Shown here: piece by piece, positions 25,567 to 35,263 of the stretch
Numbering within the stretch: the first letter of the stretch is position 1
How the letters are laid out: each line of letters opens with the position of its first letter
Origin: Leisingera methylohalidivorans DSM 14336
Lineage (GTDB): Bacteria; Pseudomonadota; Alphaproteobacteria; Rhodobacterales; Rhodobacteraceae
Length of the DNA stretch: 64,000 nucleotides
Assembly: GCF_000511355.1 (NCBI RefSeq)
Contig: NC_023135.1
Span: 1,452,371-1,516,370, forward strand
Direction: 5' to 3'
The notes under the pieces: generated by a model
What the model was told of the DNA's origin: nothing
Database searches by the model: none
Seen by the model: only the letters and a program-made list of their open reading frames with translations
Translations under genes and position numbers: made by a program

Positions 25567-26583
25567 ATGAATAGATTTCTGACGGCCGCTGTGGCGGCAA
25601 CTGCTGGCGTAGCAATGGCAGGCGAGGCCGCCGCGACCGAATGGAACGTGTCGCTGTGGGGCAAGCGCCGCGCGTTCACTGAACATGTGGAAAAACTGGC
25701 CGAGCTGGTGGCGGAGAAAACCGGCGGCGAGTTCACCCTGAACATCAGCTATGGCGGCTTGTCCAAGAACAAGGAAAACCTCGACGGCATTTCCATCGGT
25801 GCGTTTGAAATGGCGCAGTTCTGTGCCGGCTACCACCGTGACAAGAACCCTTCGATTACCGTGCTGGAACTGCCGTTCCTGGGCGTGAACACGCTGGACG
25901 AAGAAGTGGCCGTGGCAAATGCGGTGTACGCGCACCCGGCGGTGCAGGCGGATCTGGCGCGCTGGAATGCCAAGCTTCTTATGACCTCCCCAATGCCGCA
26001 GTACAATATCGTGGGCACAGGTGAGCCGCGCGATGAGCTGGCAGAGTTCAAGGACATGCGGGTCCGTGCCACTGGCGGCATCGGCAAGGCGTTCTCGGCT
26101 GTCGGCGCAGTGCCGACCTCGGTGACCGCGACGGAAGCATACAATGCAATGGAATCCGGCGTCGTGGACACCGTCGCCTTTGCCCAGCACGCGCATCTGG
26201 CCTTTGGCACCATCAATCGCGCTGACTGGTGGACCGCGAACCTGAACCCCGGCACCGTGAACTGCCCGGTGGTGGTGAACACCGATGCCTATGAGGCCCT
26301 TAGCGACGCCGAGCGTGCGGCACTCGACAGCTCCGTTGAAGAGGCGATCGACCACTATCTGACCAACTACGGTGCTCTGCTGGAGAAGTGGGACAGCGTG
26401 CTGGCCGAGAAAGGGGTCGAGAAAATCACCATCTCTGACGACCAGCTGGCCGAGTTCCACAAAGTGGCCGCCGACCCGATCCGCGCTCAGTGGATCGAGG
26501 ATATGACCGCCCAGGGCCTGCCGGCGCAGGAGCTTTATGATCTGGTGCAGAAGACTCTTAGCGATCACCGCTCAGGCAGCTGA
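25567..26583 (+). CDS. TRAP transporter substrate-binding protein (DctP family)
   Basis: A 338-residue periplasmic binding protein. The signal peptide MNRFLTAAVAATAGVAMAGEAAA is followed by TEWNVSLWGKRRAFTEHV. The family arginine region is DMRVRATGGIGKAFSAVGAVP, then TATEAYNAMESGVVD, the usual ligand-contact segment. It delivers a carboxylate to the DctQM permease encoded next. The ATG is set by GGGAGAGTTACATC. A frame open further upstream (from 25261) lacks a ribosome site. The ligand is unknown; it lacks clear hallmarks of the C4-dicarboxylate subgroup. Confidence 0.9.
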   Translation: MNRFLTAAVAATAGVAMAGEAAATEWNVSLWGKRRAFTEHVEKLAELVAEKTGGEFTLNISYGGLSKNKENLDGISIGAFEMAQFCAGYHRDKNPSITVLELPFLGVNTLDEEVAVANAVYAHPAVQADLARWNAKLLMTSPMPQYNIVGTGEPRDELAEFKDMRVRATGGIGKAFSAVGAVPTSVTATEAYNAMESGVVDTVAFAQHAHLAFGTINRADWWTANLNPGTVNCPVVVNTDAYEALSDAERAALDSSVEEAIDHYLTNYGALLEKWDSVLAEKGVEKITISDDQLAEFHKVAADPIRAQWIEDMTAQGLPAQELYDLVQKTLSDHRSGS

Positions 26584-26600
26584 GCCGGACGAAACACATA

Positions 26601-26632
26601 GGGCCGGGCTGATCAGGCCCGGCCCCTTTTTT
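26601..26632 (+). terminator. terminator/attenuator between dctP and dctQ
   Basis: GGGCCGGGC-TGATCA-GGCCCGGCCC followed by CTTTTTTCTTT. A strong hairpin inside a TRAP operon allows more binding protein than permease. Confidence 0.85.
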
Positions 26633-26662
26633 CTTTGACGATACTGAACGACGGGGGCGGGC

Positions 26663-27313
26663 ATGGCAGGCAGCGCAGCAGTGCTGGAGGACGGAAGCCT
26701 GATCAGCAGGCTGGACCAGCGGCTATTGAAAGCAGAGCGCCTACTGGCGCTTCTGAGCGGCATAGCGGTATTTTCGCTGATGATCCTGGCGGTGGTCTCG
26801 GTCGGTGGGCGCAATGCGGCCAATGCGCCCTTGCCCGGTTACGTCGACTGGATCGAACAGATTATGCCGCTGATCGCCTTCATGGGCATCGCCTATGTGC
26901 AGCGCAATGGCGGCCATATCCGCATGGACATCGTTATCGGCGCCCTTAGCGGCCGGGCCATGTGGCTGTTTGAGATGATCTCGGTCATTCTGATCTTGCT
27001 GCTGATTGCAGCGCTGGTCTGGGGCAGCTGGTCGCATTTCCTGCGCTCCTTTGATTTTGCCGCGCCTTGGTGGAGCCGCGACAGCTCCATCGACATCGGC
27101 CTGCCGATCTGGCCCGCCAAACTGCTGGCTCCGGTGGCCTTTGCGGTGCTGGGCCTTCGGCTGATGCTGCAGATCTGGGGCTATGGCCGGGCGCTGGTTC
27201 TGGGGCTGGAGACGCCGGTGGCGGTGCCGCTGGTGCAAAGCGCCGCGGAGCAGGCCGCGGCAGAGGCGGATCAATTGGAAGGCCATGACACGAACAGCAG
27301 CGGGCAGGGATAA
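26663..27313 (+). CDS. TRAP transporter small permease (DctQ)
   Basis: A 216-residue membrane protein with four helices (about 32-55, 69-90, 102-123, 150-170) in the DctQ arrangement, including MPLIAFMGIAYVQRNGGHIRMD, the conserved stretch of the family. It forms the scaffold for the DctM channel. The N-terminal 28 residues and the acidic C-terminal tail are variable. It is five bases before dctM. Confidence 0.9.
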   Translation: MAGSAAVLEDGSLISRLDQRLLKAERLLALLSGIAVFSLMILAVVSVGGRNAANAPLPGYVDWIEQIMPLIAFMGIAYVQRNGGHIRMDIVIGALSGRAMWLFEMISVILILLLIAALVWGSWSHFLRSFDFAAPWWSRDSSIDIGLPIWPAKLLAPVAFAVLGLRLMLQIWGYGRALVLGLETPVAVPLVQSAAEQAAAEADQLEGHDTNSSGQG

Positions 27314-27318
27314 GATAC

Positions 27319-28722
27319 ATGGAACCCATTGAAATCGGCCTGTGGGTCACCGGCGGCCTGCTGGTGATGGTGGTCTTGGGGATGCGGGTGGCCTTCGCCG
27401 CCGGTCTTGCGGGCCTCATCGGCCTCGTCTGGATCTTCTGGGCCAAGTTCGGCTACAGCCCGGATAAATTCGGCAAGGCGCTGACCGTGTCGGTCAAGAT
27501 CGCGGGGCAGGTGCCGCACTCCAAGGTCTCCAGTCAGGCGCTGTCGCTGATCCCGACATTCATCCTGATTGGCTATCTTGCTTATTACGCGGGCCTGACA
27601 CGCGCTTTGTTCGAGGCAGCCAAGCGCTGGATTGCCTGGCTGCCGGGCGGGCTGGCGGTTTCCACCGTCTTTGCCACCGCGGGCTTTGCCGCGGTATCGG
27701 GCGCCTCTGTCGCCACCTCTGCCGTCTTTGCCCGCATTGCCATTCCGGAGATGCTCAAGATCGGCTACAACAAGCAATTCGCCGCCGGTGTGGTGGCAGC
27801 TGGTGGCACGCTGGCCTCGCTGATTCCGCCCTCGGCGATCTTGGTGATTTACGCGATCATCGTGGAACAGGACGTCGGCAAGCTGCTGCTGGCGGGATTC
27901 ATCCCAGGAGCTTTTTCGGCAGTGATTTACGGCCTGCTGATTGTCGGCATCGCGGTGGTTTTCAAATCGGTCGGCCCGCCGGTCAAAGGTTTCACCTGGG
28001 GGCAGCGCTTTGCTGCGCTGCCAGGCGCGCTGCCAATTATCTTTGTGGTCGTGATCATCATCTGCTTTGTCTACAACCCCTTTGGCGGCGATGCTTGGGG
28101 GACACCGACCGAAGGCGGGGCTTTGGGGGCCTTTGTGGTCTTTTGCATGGCGGTGCTCAAAGGCATGAAATGGGCGGAGCTGAAGTCTGCCCTGCTGGAA
28201 ACAGCGAAACTGACGGTGATGATTTTCACCATCATCTGGGGAGTGCTGATCTATGTGCGCTTTCTGGGGTTTGCGGACTTGCCTGGGGCGTTTTCTGACT
28301 GGATCACCTCGCTGGAAATGTCGCCGATGGTAATCCTGATCTGCATCCTTCTGGCCTATGCGGTGCTGGGCATGTTCATGGATGCCATCGGAATGCTGCT
28401 GCTCACGTTGCCGGTGGTCTACCCTGCGGTGATGGCGCTGAACGGCGGCGAAAGCGTTGCCGCTGCCGACAGCGCCTTTGGCATGAGCGGCACGATGTGC
28501 GCGATCTGGTTTGGCATTCTGGTGGTGAAGATGGCCGAGTTCTGCCTCATCACCCCGCCAATCGGGCTGAACTGTTTCGTGGTTGCCGGCGTTCGGGATG
28601 ACCTGAGCGTGCAGGATGTGTTCAAGGGCGTGACGCCGTTTTTCATTGCCGACGCCGTAACAATTGCGCTGCTGGTCGCCTTCCCGGGGATTGTTCTGTA
28701 CCTGCCGTCATTGGCTGGCTAG
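27319..28722 (+). CDS. TRAP transporter large permease (DctM)
   Basis: A 467-residue channel subunit with about 12 helices. DctM hallmarks include AVSGASVATSAVFARIAIPEM and GGTLASLIPPSAILVIYAII, and PPIGLNCFVVAG near the C-terminus. It uses the sodium gradient to move substrate from the binding protein. It is somewhat longer than the typical 425-residue DctM, as some subgroups are. It ends the operon; next comes accessory DNA. Confidence 0.93.
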   Translation: MEPIEIGLWVTGGLLVMVVLGMRVAFAAGLAGLIGLVWIFWAKFGYSPDKFGKALTVSVKIAGQVPHSKVSSQALSLIPTFILIGYLAYYAGLTRALFEAAKRWIAWLPGGLAVSTVFATAGFAAVSGASVATSAVFARIAIPEMLKIGYNKQFAAGVVAAGGTLASLIPPSAILVIYAIIVEQDVGKLLLAGFIPGAFSAVIYGLLIVGIAVVFKSVGPPVKGFTWGQRFAALPGALPIIFVVVIIICFVYNPFGGDAWGTPTEGGALGAFVVFCMAVLKGMKWAELKSALLETAKLTVMIFTIIWGVLIYVRFLGFADLPGAFSDWITSLEMSPMVILICILLAYAVLGMFMDAIGMLLLTLPVVYPAVMALNGGESVAAADSAFGMSGTMCAIWFGILVVKMAEFCLITPPIGLNCFVVAGVRDDLSVQDVFKGVTPFFIADAVTIALLVAFPGIVLYLPSLAG

Positions 28723-29331
28723 CTGGGAGCGGGCTCAGGGCTCACAAAACCGGACCGGCTTGGCAGGCGGCGGCGCAGGCCTATGGGGCGCGGCGCAAGT
28801 GATTTCGGCCCTTGCAACACGCGGCCCGGCTGCTGGCGGTCCCGATGTAGGATTTGCATGGCTGAGTGCAATTGTCGTTTCGTAATACTTTTTTACCGTC
28901 CAATTTGGGCGTAGCACACATGTAGCGTCCGTCCTGATCGGATCGCGAAGCTGTGCTTCATTGAATGTATGATGCAAAACAGGGAGTTTCTACGTGTTGG
29001 CTTGAAAACCGATGAAGAAGTCCTTTTCTGGGACAGGCTTGCAGACGCGTTCTTGCTTACGGTTCAATGCAGAGCAGTATGTTTCTGTGGAGTTGATGAC
29101 GATATCCCGCTAAAACATCTGTGGCCGCAGTTCCTGGTTAATTGCACTGTTGGTTTTCCATGCGAGCGCGCTATTGGGATTGGTTTTCCATCTTGCTATC
29201 GCTGAAAACGGTTGCTCGAGATGTCCTGAGTTCTCCTGATGGTGGTGTCCGAGATCGTGAACGGCCCTAGCGGGGCACTATCCTGAGTTTTGTGTCCTGG
29301 CGGGGGCGCTCAATTCTGAGGAGATCCAAGT
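28723..29331. other. intergenic stretch at the left edge of the accessory region
   Basis: About 600 bases. The one open frame, 28969-29205 plus strand (78 codons, MMQNREFLRVGLKTDEEVLF), is not recognised and has only a modest AGGGAG-like site after its first codons, so I do not call it. Base composition falls around 28860-29200 (CGTAATACTTTTTTACCG), unlike the TRAP genes, which suggests foreign DNA. GGTTTTCCAT occurs twice within 35 bases near 29151 and 29180. Confidence 0.5.
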
Positions 29332-30262
29332 GTGAGCATAGTCAAAGACCAGCTGGACCGGCTTATGGAAGGGCGTTCGCCCGGCGACTTTTTTGGCAAG
29401 GGGGGCATCCTTTCCCAACTGACCAAGGTGCTTGCGGAACGTGCGCTGAGCACCGAGTTGGACGTACATCTCAGAGAAGAGCGCGAAGGAGCCGCCTGAA
29501 GGCCGAAACCAGCCCGCCAATTGCCGCAATGGCAGCAACCAGAAGACTGTGGCGACGGACTCTAGCAAGGTGGTTCTGACATTCCGCACGACCGGGACGG
29601 GATCTTTGACCCGGTTTGGGTCGCTAAGTATCAGTGCCGCTTTCCGGAGTTCGGCACCAAGATCATCCACTGCCCGGCAGGGAATTGCGCAGCAATGTCC
29701 CGGGAGGGAGAATGTACGCCCGCGGCTTGACGGCCCGGGAAAGTGAGTCATCGGTTCGAGCACAATGGCGAACGGGCCATATCGAGGAGATCTACGGCTT
29801 TAAAGCGTCTCTCAGCTTGTTTCCGGCGATCACCGGCACCGTGATGCAAGAGGTAACGGTCTGGCAGAACCGCTCCCTGGGGCCCTGCTATCCGGTCGTC
29901 TTCATGGCCTCCATCAGGGTCAATATCCGCAGCGACGGCGCAGTCACTAACACAGCGGCCTTCGTGGCCCTGGCAACCTGCCGGACGGGGCACGGGACGT
30001 TCTGGGCTTATGGTTCCAGGCCAATGAGGGGGGCAAGGTGCCGGGCGGTCTGCGCAACCGCAGGTTTTAGGACATCCTGATCTCCGCCGTGGACCGGCTT
30101 AAGAGCGTACTTTAAGCCATCAAGGCGGCCTTCCCCCGAAACCCAGGTCCAGACCTGTCCCGTTTATCTGCTGCGCCATTCCATGAGCGTTGCCAGCGAC
30201 AAGGACCGCAAGGCCGGCGCCGCGACTCTGAAGGCGGTCTGCACGGCCGTTAAGGCCGGGGC
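29332..30262 (+). mobile_element. IS256-family transposase remnant
   Basis: A GTG at 29332 after GAGGAG starts an IS256-type N-terminus (SIVKDQLDRLMEGRSPGD, then LAERALSTELDVHL) that stops at about 29500. Downstream, family segments continue in shifting frames: a stretch ending KTVATDSSKVVLTFR, then MYARGLTARE, VMQEVTVWQNRSLGPCYPVVF, ANEGGK-like, and finally MSVASDKDRKAGAATLKAV up to about 30262. There the sequence turns abruptly into an IS110-family gene on the opposite strand. The C-terminal third is missing. It is non-functional. Confidence 0.8.
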
Positions 30263-31287
30263 GGCGCTTGTGCGCGAGCAGGCTAGGCCGGACCCAGCGA
30301 TAGTCCTTGGCTTTTGTCAGCATGTGCCAGCAGAGCGTGGCGAGCTTTCGCGCCTCGGCAACGGCGGAGATCTGGTGGCCGCGGTGGGCCCGGATCCGGA
30401 CAAAGAAGGCGTGGAGCGGAGCCAGTGCCTTTGCCCCGGCCCAGGCTGCCCCGGCCAGCATCGCGCGGGCATGGCTGCGCCCGGCCTTGCTGATCCGGCT
30501 ATGTTGGGCGGGCTCCAAACCGGGTTGGCGCCCCCGCGGGTTCAGCCCGAAATAGCTCACCAGTTTCTGGGGAGAGGCGAACCGGGCGATGCTGATGATC
30601 GCCGCCATCAGCCCGGAAGCCACCGTCGGATTGACGCCCGTAATAGCCAGCAACCTCCGGAACGGTTCGTCCTCCAGCGCGTCCTGGGCGATGTCGCGGC
30701 CGAGTTGGGCGAGATCTGCCCCGAGCCGGGCCGGCTCCCGGATATGACGCGCAATCGCTGCCCGTTCGTCCTCCGGCACCGGCTGGCCGTTCAGCCAGTC
30801 GCGGCCGCGCTTGTTGAAGAGATCGGCATGCGGGCATTTGGGGATCAGATGCGCGGGGCAGGATGGCATGCACCTCGCTCTTGACCCGGGTCCGGTGCCG
30901 GACAACCTGATAGCGGCGCGCGACAAGCCTGCGCATCCCTTCTGTGGCTGCATCCGGGGGCCGGATTTCCGGCAGGCAACCGGCCGCATACAGGCTGGCC
31001 AATGTGCCTGCACCGACCTTGCCGGTCTTCACATGGGCATGGGCGATTGCCTCGACCTGAAGCGGCTTGGCAATCACCACCAGATTCACATGGGGCGACA
31101 GGATCCGGGACACTGCCATGCAGTTTCCGGTCGCCTTGATCACGCGTCGCATGCGCGCCTCCCTTGCCAGTGACAAAAGCGGGAGCGGCGGGCGGCACGG
31201 CACCTGCGGATTCGCGCGCTCGGCGCAACCCGACGCGCCGCAGAAGCGGCCGGCTATTACCACGCGCTCGCGGCTCATCGTATACAT
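30255..31287 (-). mobile_element. IS110-family transposase remnant inserted in the IS256 remnant
   Basis: Minus-strand IS110-family transposase. The N-terminal part (MRRVIKATGNCMAVSRIL, VVIAKPLQVEAIAHAHVKTGKVGAGTLASLYAAG) lies in one frame to about 30870, and the C-terminal part (ITGVNPTVASGLMAAI, KLVSYFGLNPRGRQPG, ARAMLAGAAWAGAKALAPLHAFF, WHMLTKAKDYRWVRPSLLAHK) continues in another. One frameshift near 30860-30880 separates them. The order of events is IS256 first, IS110 landing in it later. Confidence 0.8.
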
Positions 31288-31289
31288 CG

Positions 31290-31594
31290 GCCTGGGGAAA
31301 CGTTCCCAACCGGCCCGATCATAACGGCAAGCTCGTCGAGAGGCTCAGTTGAACAGCCTGGCAGCTGCATTTCTGCTATGAAGCGGGTCCGTGCGGATAT
31401 GGCCTGCACCGGGAGATTACCGGGCCCGCCCATGCCTGTGACGTGGATGCGCCCTCTCTGGTGCCAATGAAGGTTGGAGACCGGGTAAAGACAGACCGTC
31501 GCGATGGCGTGATGCTGGCCAACCGCGGTCGCGCGGGAAATGGTCGGGTTCATTTGGGTTATTTCATGCGAGGACGCTCCAGCGCCGGCCTGTG
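31290..31594 (+). mobile_element. second IS110-family fragment (N-terminal part)
   Basis: Plus-strand N-terminal piece of another IS110-family transposase: NGKLVERLS, a TGA at 31347-31349, then [49 protein letters not shown]. The DRVKTDRRD stretch is diagnostic. The frame ends at 31592 with no C-terminal half. It points opposite to the neighbouring IS110 remnant. Confidence 0.75.
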
Positions 31595-31789
31595 ACGTCC
31601 CCGCAAGTTAACGGCCAAACTGCTACCTCCGATGCAGAGGGTCGGGGGCGGAATGCGGTAGGGAACCCTCGAGCCCTGTTATGAGCCGGCCGAGCCGACG
31701 CTCGCTATCTAGAGCGAGGCAGCCCCAGGACGAAACCACGGTAATGCGGTAGCCAGACCGCGCATGAGAGCTTGCTCAACCGTCGTCTC

Positions 31790-32500
31790 AGTTCCGTCTC
31801 CCACCCTGTGCATCTCCAGCCGTCCGTATCCAGTCCTGCCGGAGGAAAAGGTCATGAAACAAAGGCTTGACAACGATCCTGAGAGCAGGCCGCCTATCGC
31901 CGCTTGCTTTCCATTGAAGGCGACCATGGGCCATACTCTTTCGGATCTGGCTGAGCTCCATTTCGGGGGCGAGCTGCATCACAGCTGCATAGGTCGGAAG
32001 CTCAACATTTATCGGTAACCCGTCGGCCAACAGGCCCGCTTCTTTAATCAGCTCAGGCGCGGCAATGGGAATGGTTTTCAGGAGGACATAGCCGCGGAAA
32101 TTTTCTTAATGCCGCAATTTGTGTGCGATCTGCACCATGTCTGACATCGTCGCGTCAAGCGAGCATATGATCCCGGGCGACAGGAAAAGTCCTTCGATAT
32201 AGTTGCGGCGATAAAATTCGATCGTCAGTTTCAGGACTTCCTCGACATTGAAGCGTGCACGCGGCACATTCAACGACACACGGTTCACGCAATTTTCGCA
32301 ATCATAGATGCAAAAGTTTGTCATCTGTATTTTTAGCAGCGAGATGCAGTGACCGTCCGGCGCATAGGAATGGCAAATCCCGCTGCCTTCATTGGACCCC
32401 AGCCTTTAGCCGTCGCGCGTATCACGTTTGGTCGGTCCGGACGACGTACACAATGCGTCGTATTTTGCCGCGTCACTGAGGATTGCCAGTTTTGATTCTA
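31790..32500 (-). pseudogene. dead radical-SAM protein (putative DNA modification/repair radical SAM family)
   Basis: Minus-strand remnant matching the TIGR03916-type radical-SAM family. KLAILSDAAKYDALCTSSG is followed by an in-frame TAA where homologues continue into GSNEGSGICHSYAPDG. Then comes MTNFCIYDCENCVNRVSLNVPRARF with the radical-SAM cysteines (CIYDCENC), and YRRNYIEGLFLSPGI. A TAA at 32106-32108 interrupts the frame, after which GYVLLKTIPIAAPELIKEAGLLADGLPINVELPTYA continues to about 31790, where similarity is lost. Normal members exceed 400 residues and usually pair with a DUF4130 (TIGR03915) protein; no partner is visible. Confidence 0.8.
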
Positions 32501-32765
32501 GGGTGTGTTTAACTGTGTGTTCACTATGTGTACTCAGTCCGTGTTGTGCAACAGACACGCCTTTGCATCCCGCAGGAACGGTCGCTGACTGGCTCTATTC
32601 GGGATCCCCTGCAGAGCTCGGACTGGCCAGGCAAAAGCAATTATTCGGGACCATACCGGAACCATATTGGCGTTCGGGGGGTTGGACTACACATGAGAGC
32701 ATACCGAAATCGATCGGTGACCGATTTTCACGGTACGCACCCAAATTCGCATGGTGGAGGAAAGC

Positions 32766-33713
32766 ATGGCACGCGGACGAACGGCAACCAATCCAAGTGA
32801 AATTCCTGCACCAGGCTGGAAAGACATTGCGTTCCGGTTGAAGGATGAAATCGCAGAGGATCACATCGGATTGATTGCGGCAGGTGTTGCCTTCTATGGC
32901 CTGCTTGCGCTTTTTCCGGCCATCACTGCGGTTCTCGCGATCGGAGGCATTCTGATTGAACCTAATCAAATCGTCGATCAGCTTTCGGCCTTCTCGGGGA
33001 TCGTCCCGGATGAAGTGATGACAATCATCAGCGATCAGGCAACCAAGGTTGCAGGGTCGCGCGAGGGTGGATTGGGTCTGGCCGCGGTCATTGGCCTGCT
33101 GGTTGCCATTTATTCAGCCTCCAAGGGAATGGCGAGTCTGATTGAAGGTATGAATGTTGCCTATGACGAGAAAGAGACGCGCGGGTTCATCCTGAAAACC
33201 GCCGTCACTTTGGCTCTTACGGTTTTTCTGATGGTCGGGCTGGTGCTTGGGCTCGCGGCAACCTTGGCCGTACCGTCGATCATCGCCTATTTTGATGCGG
33301 GGTGGATGAACGAAGCGCTGGTGACGGTCGGGGTCTGGATTTTGCTCATTCTGCTTACTCTTTTCGGGTTGGCTGTCTTGTATCGCTACGCACCCTCGCG
33401 GGATGCTGCTGAGTTTCAGTGGGTATCACCCGGCGCAGTCGCTGCCTGTGTGTTTTGGATTTTTGGTTCTGCCGGGTTCGCCTTCTACGTCGGTAACTTC
33501 GGATCCTATAACGAAAGCTTCGGCTCGCTTGCGGGTATAGTCGTATTGCTGATGTGGTTCTGGATATCTGCGTTCGTCATCCTTCTTGGTGCTGAACTGA
33601 ACGCCGAGATGGAGGCGCAGACGCGTTACGACACAACAGTGGGCAAGGATCGGGAGATGGGCAATCGCGACGCCGTAAAGGCGGACAAATTGGGGGAAGC
33701 CCACAGAGCGTGA
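32766..33713 (+). CDS. YihY/virulence factor BrkB family membrane protein
   Basis: A 315-residue inner-membrane protein with six helices. The family signatures are GLIAAGVAFYGLLALFPAI (about 38-56), SASKGMASLIEGMNVAYDEKE near 118-138, LYRYAPSR and MWFWISAFVILLGAELNAEME. The function of the family is not established; it is often wrongly called ribonuclease BN. The start at 32766 follows GGAGGAAAGC; an ATG at 32751 lacks this. It stands alone in the accessory region next to a Pmp3-like gene, a pairing that suggests a membrane-stress role, but that is inference. Confidence 0.88.
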   Translation: MARGRTATNPSEIPAPGWKDIAFRLKDEIAEDHIGLIAAGVAFYGLLALFPAITAVLAIGGILIEPNQIVDQLSAFSGIVPDEVMTIISDQATKVAGSREGGLGLAAVIGLLVAIYSASKGMASLIEGMNVAYDEKETRGFILKTAVTLALTVFLMVGLVLGLAATLAVPSIIAYFDAGWMNEALVTVGVWILLILLTLFGLAVLYRYAPSRDAAEFQWVSPGAVAACVFWIFGSAGFAFYVGNFGSYNESFGSLAGIVVLLMWFWISAFVILLGAELNAEMEAQTRYDTTVGKDREMGNRDAVKADKLGEAHRA

Positions 33714-33754
33714 AACTGGTCGCAGCATTGGGCAAGTGACAAAAGGAGCAAGAA

Positions 33755-33913
33755 ATGGACCTTATTCGCTTAATTCCGCCCGTGATCATTCCGCCGCTCG
33801 ACGTATTCACGACGTTTGCGCTGCGGAACCATTACTTGCTCTACTTTCTTCTGTCGCTTTTCGCGTGTATGCCCGGGCATTGTCACGCCGTTTATATTGC
33901 CGCAAAGAAATGA
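33755..33913 (+). CDS. Pmp3/YqaE-family small membrane protein
   Basis: A 52-residue two-helix protein, MDLIRLIPPVIIPPLDVFTT... ending HAVYIAAKK. The family pattern (MDLIRII, ILPPLGVF, then GYIPGIIHAVYII) is clear, though diverged: PPLD in place of PPLG, and CMPGHCHAVY with two cysteines in place of YIPGIIHAVY. Pmp3 proteins are plasma-membrane stress proteins affecting ion homeostasis. A good AAAAGGAGCAAGAA precedes the ATG. It begins 41 bases after the BrkB-like gene and is probably co-transcribed with it. Confidence 0.75.
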   Translation: MDLIRLIPPVIIPPLDVFTTFALRNHYLLYFLLSLFACMPGHCHAVYIAAKK

Positions 33914-34285
33914 TCGTTGTCATGCCGCGTGATATACAGAATCTGGAAAGCGTATCAAATCTTCAGGGCGGCAGATTTTGTTCTCCCGCAATGAATGTGC
34001 GCTTCGGCTTGGATACGAACCGTGGCTCCGTTCAAGGTGTCGGCGATGCTGCCGTTGTTTTTCCGGCTGTCTGGCTGTGCTGCAATTGCCATGTCTGCAG
34101 CGCTCACAGACGCACAATCGCGCGCATGGCACTCAACACGGCTATGGATAATCGATCGCCGCAATGCTCCTGCTTGGCGATCTATTCTATTTGTTCTTCA
34201 AGTTCAGAAACTGGAGAGTTGCGCTGCTGAAACGATAGCTTGAGACGCGCGGCATCCGTGAAATTCGATCTGAAAGGCTTGCACG
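33914..34285. other. stretch without a clear gene
   Basis: About 370 bases. A frame ending at 34237 reads MLLLGDLFYLFFKFRNWRVALLKR, which looks like the C-terminus of a membrane protein, but a stop lies 12 bases before it. Longer open frames on both strands have no recognisable similarity. Probably gene remnants. Confidence 0.4.
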
Positions 34286-35263
34286 TTGCTTTTAAAAGTC
34301 CTCAAAGTCCTGATCTGGCTTGCGACGTTAAGTGTTCTTACCGTCACCGTCTTGCCGCTTTCCGGATCGCGTGAGTGGTGGGTCAGGATGTGGGATTTTC
34401 CTCGCGCGCACATCTTCGTCATCTCGGTGTCGCTGGCCCTCATCGCTGCGTTGCTTCTTCGAACTCAGTCTATTGTCATCGTCCTGATTCTTGTCGTTTG
34501 CGCTGCGTATCAGGGTAGAATGATCTTACCCTATACACCTCTGGCGTCAGTGGAAATTGAAATGTCGACAAGAACGAACAAGCCGGCAATTTCGTTTCTG
34601 GCGGCTAACGTGCTCATGCAGAATAGAGAGTATGAACGACTGATCGCTTTGATTGAGGAGGATTTTCCTGATGTTTTATTCCTGATGGAAACGAATGCGC
34701 AATGGGTTCAGGCACTGGAAAGTACACTTGCCAGTTATAAAACGGTGGTGACCCATCCTTTAGAGAACCATTACGGGGTGGTATTCGCGACAAATATTGA
34801 GGTCATTGACGCCCAAATCGTCTTTCTTGCGGAGGACAACACCCCAACCCTGCTTGCTGAAATGCGGGGGGCGGACGGCGCCGGTTTTCACTTCATCGGG
34901 TTGCATCCCCGCCCACCGGTTCCGGGCAATGATACTGAAGAAAGGGATGCCCAGATCAGGCGTGCCGCCACGCTGACAAAACACTCGGACTTGCCGGTCA
35001 TCGCGATGGGTGACTTTAACGACGTCGCCTGGTCATGGACCGCCAAACGCTTCAAGCATCACGGAAACTTTCTCGATCCCCGTGTCGGTCGCGGTATGTT
35101 GTCAAGCTTTGACGCCAATCACCCGGTCTTGAAGTTCCCGATTGATCAACTGTACCTCACGCAAGGCATTAACCTGATCTCATTTCAACGTAAGCGGAAC
35201 ATAGGTTCTGATCATTTTCCAATGGAGGCGGTTGTTTCAATAAGTGGTGATAAAGGCAGTTAG
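34286..35263 (+). CDS. endonuclease/exonuclease/phosphatase family protein, membrane-anchored
   Basis: A 325-residue protein. Three N-terminal helices (about 5-26, 40-58, 60-78) precede an EEP catalytic domain (100-318). Catalytic motifs are ANVLMQNREYERLIALIEE (Asn-containing first motif), LFLMETN with the metal Glu, FIGLHPRPP, VIAMGDFNDVAWS (Asp/Asn) and NIGSDHFPM with the general-base His. Such proteins face the periplasm and probably hydrolyse phosphodiester lipids or nucleic acid; the substrate cannot be read from sequence. Base composition is lower in GC than the flanking core genes, which fits acquired DNA. Confidence 0.85.
   Translation: MLLKVLKVLIWLATLSVLTVTVLPLSGSREWWVRMWDFPRAHIFVISVSLALIAALLLRTQSIVIVLILVVCAAYQGRMILPYTPLASVEIEMSTRTNKPAISFLAANVLMQNREYERLIALIEEDFPDVLFLMETNAQWVQALESTLASYKTVVTHPLENHYGVVFATNIEVIDAQIVFLAEDNTPTLLAEMRGADGAGFHFIGLHPRPPVPGNDTEERDAQIRRAATLTKHSDLPVIAMGDFNDVAWSWTAKRFKHHGNFLDPRVGRGMLSSFDANHPVLKFPIDQLYLTQGINLISFQRKRNIGSDHFPMEAVVSISGDKGS

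Noticed and set aside
28969..29205. 78-codon frame after the TRAP operon
   Set aside because: No recognisable domain and weak start context; left as intergenic.
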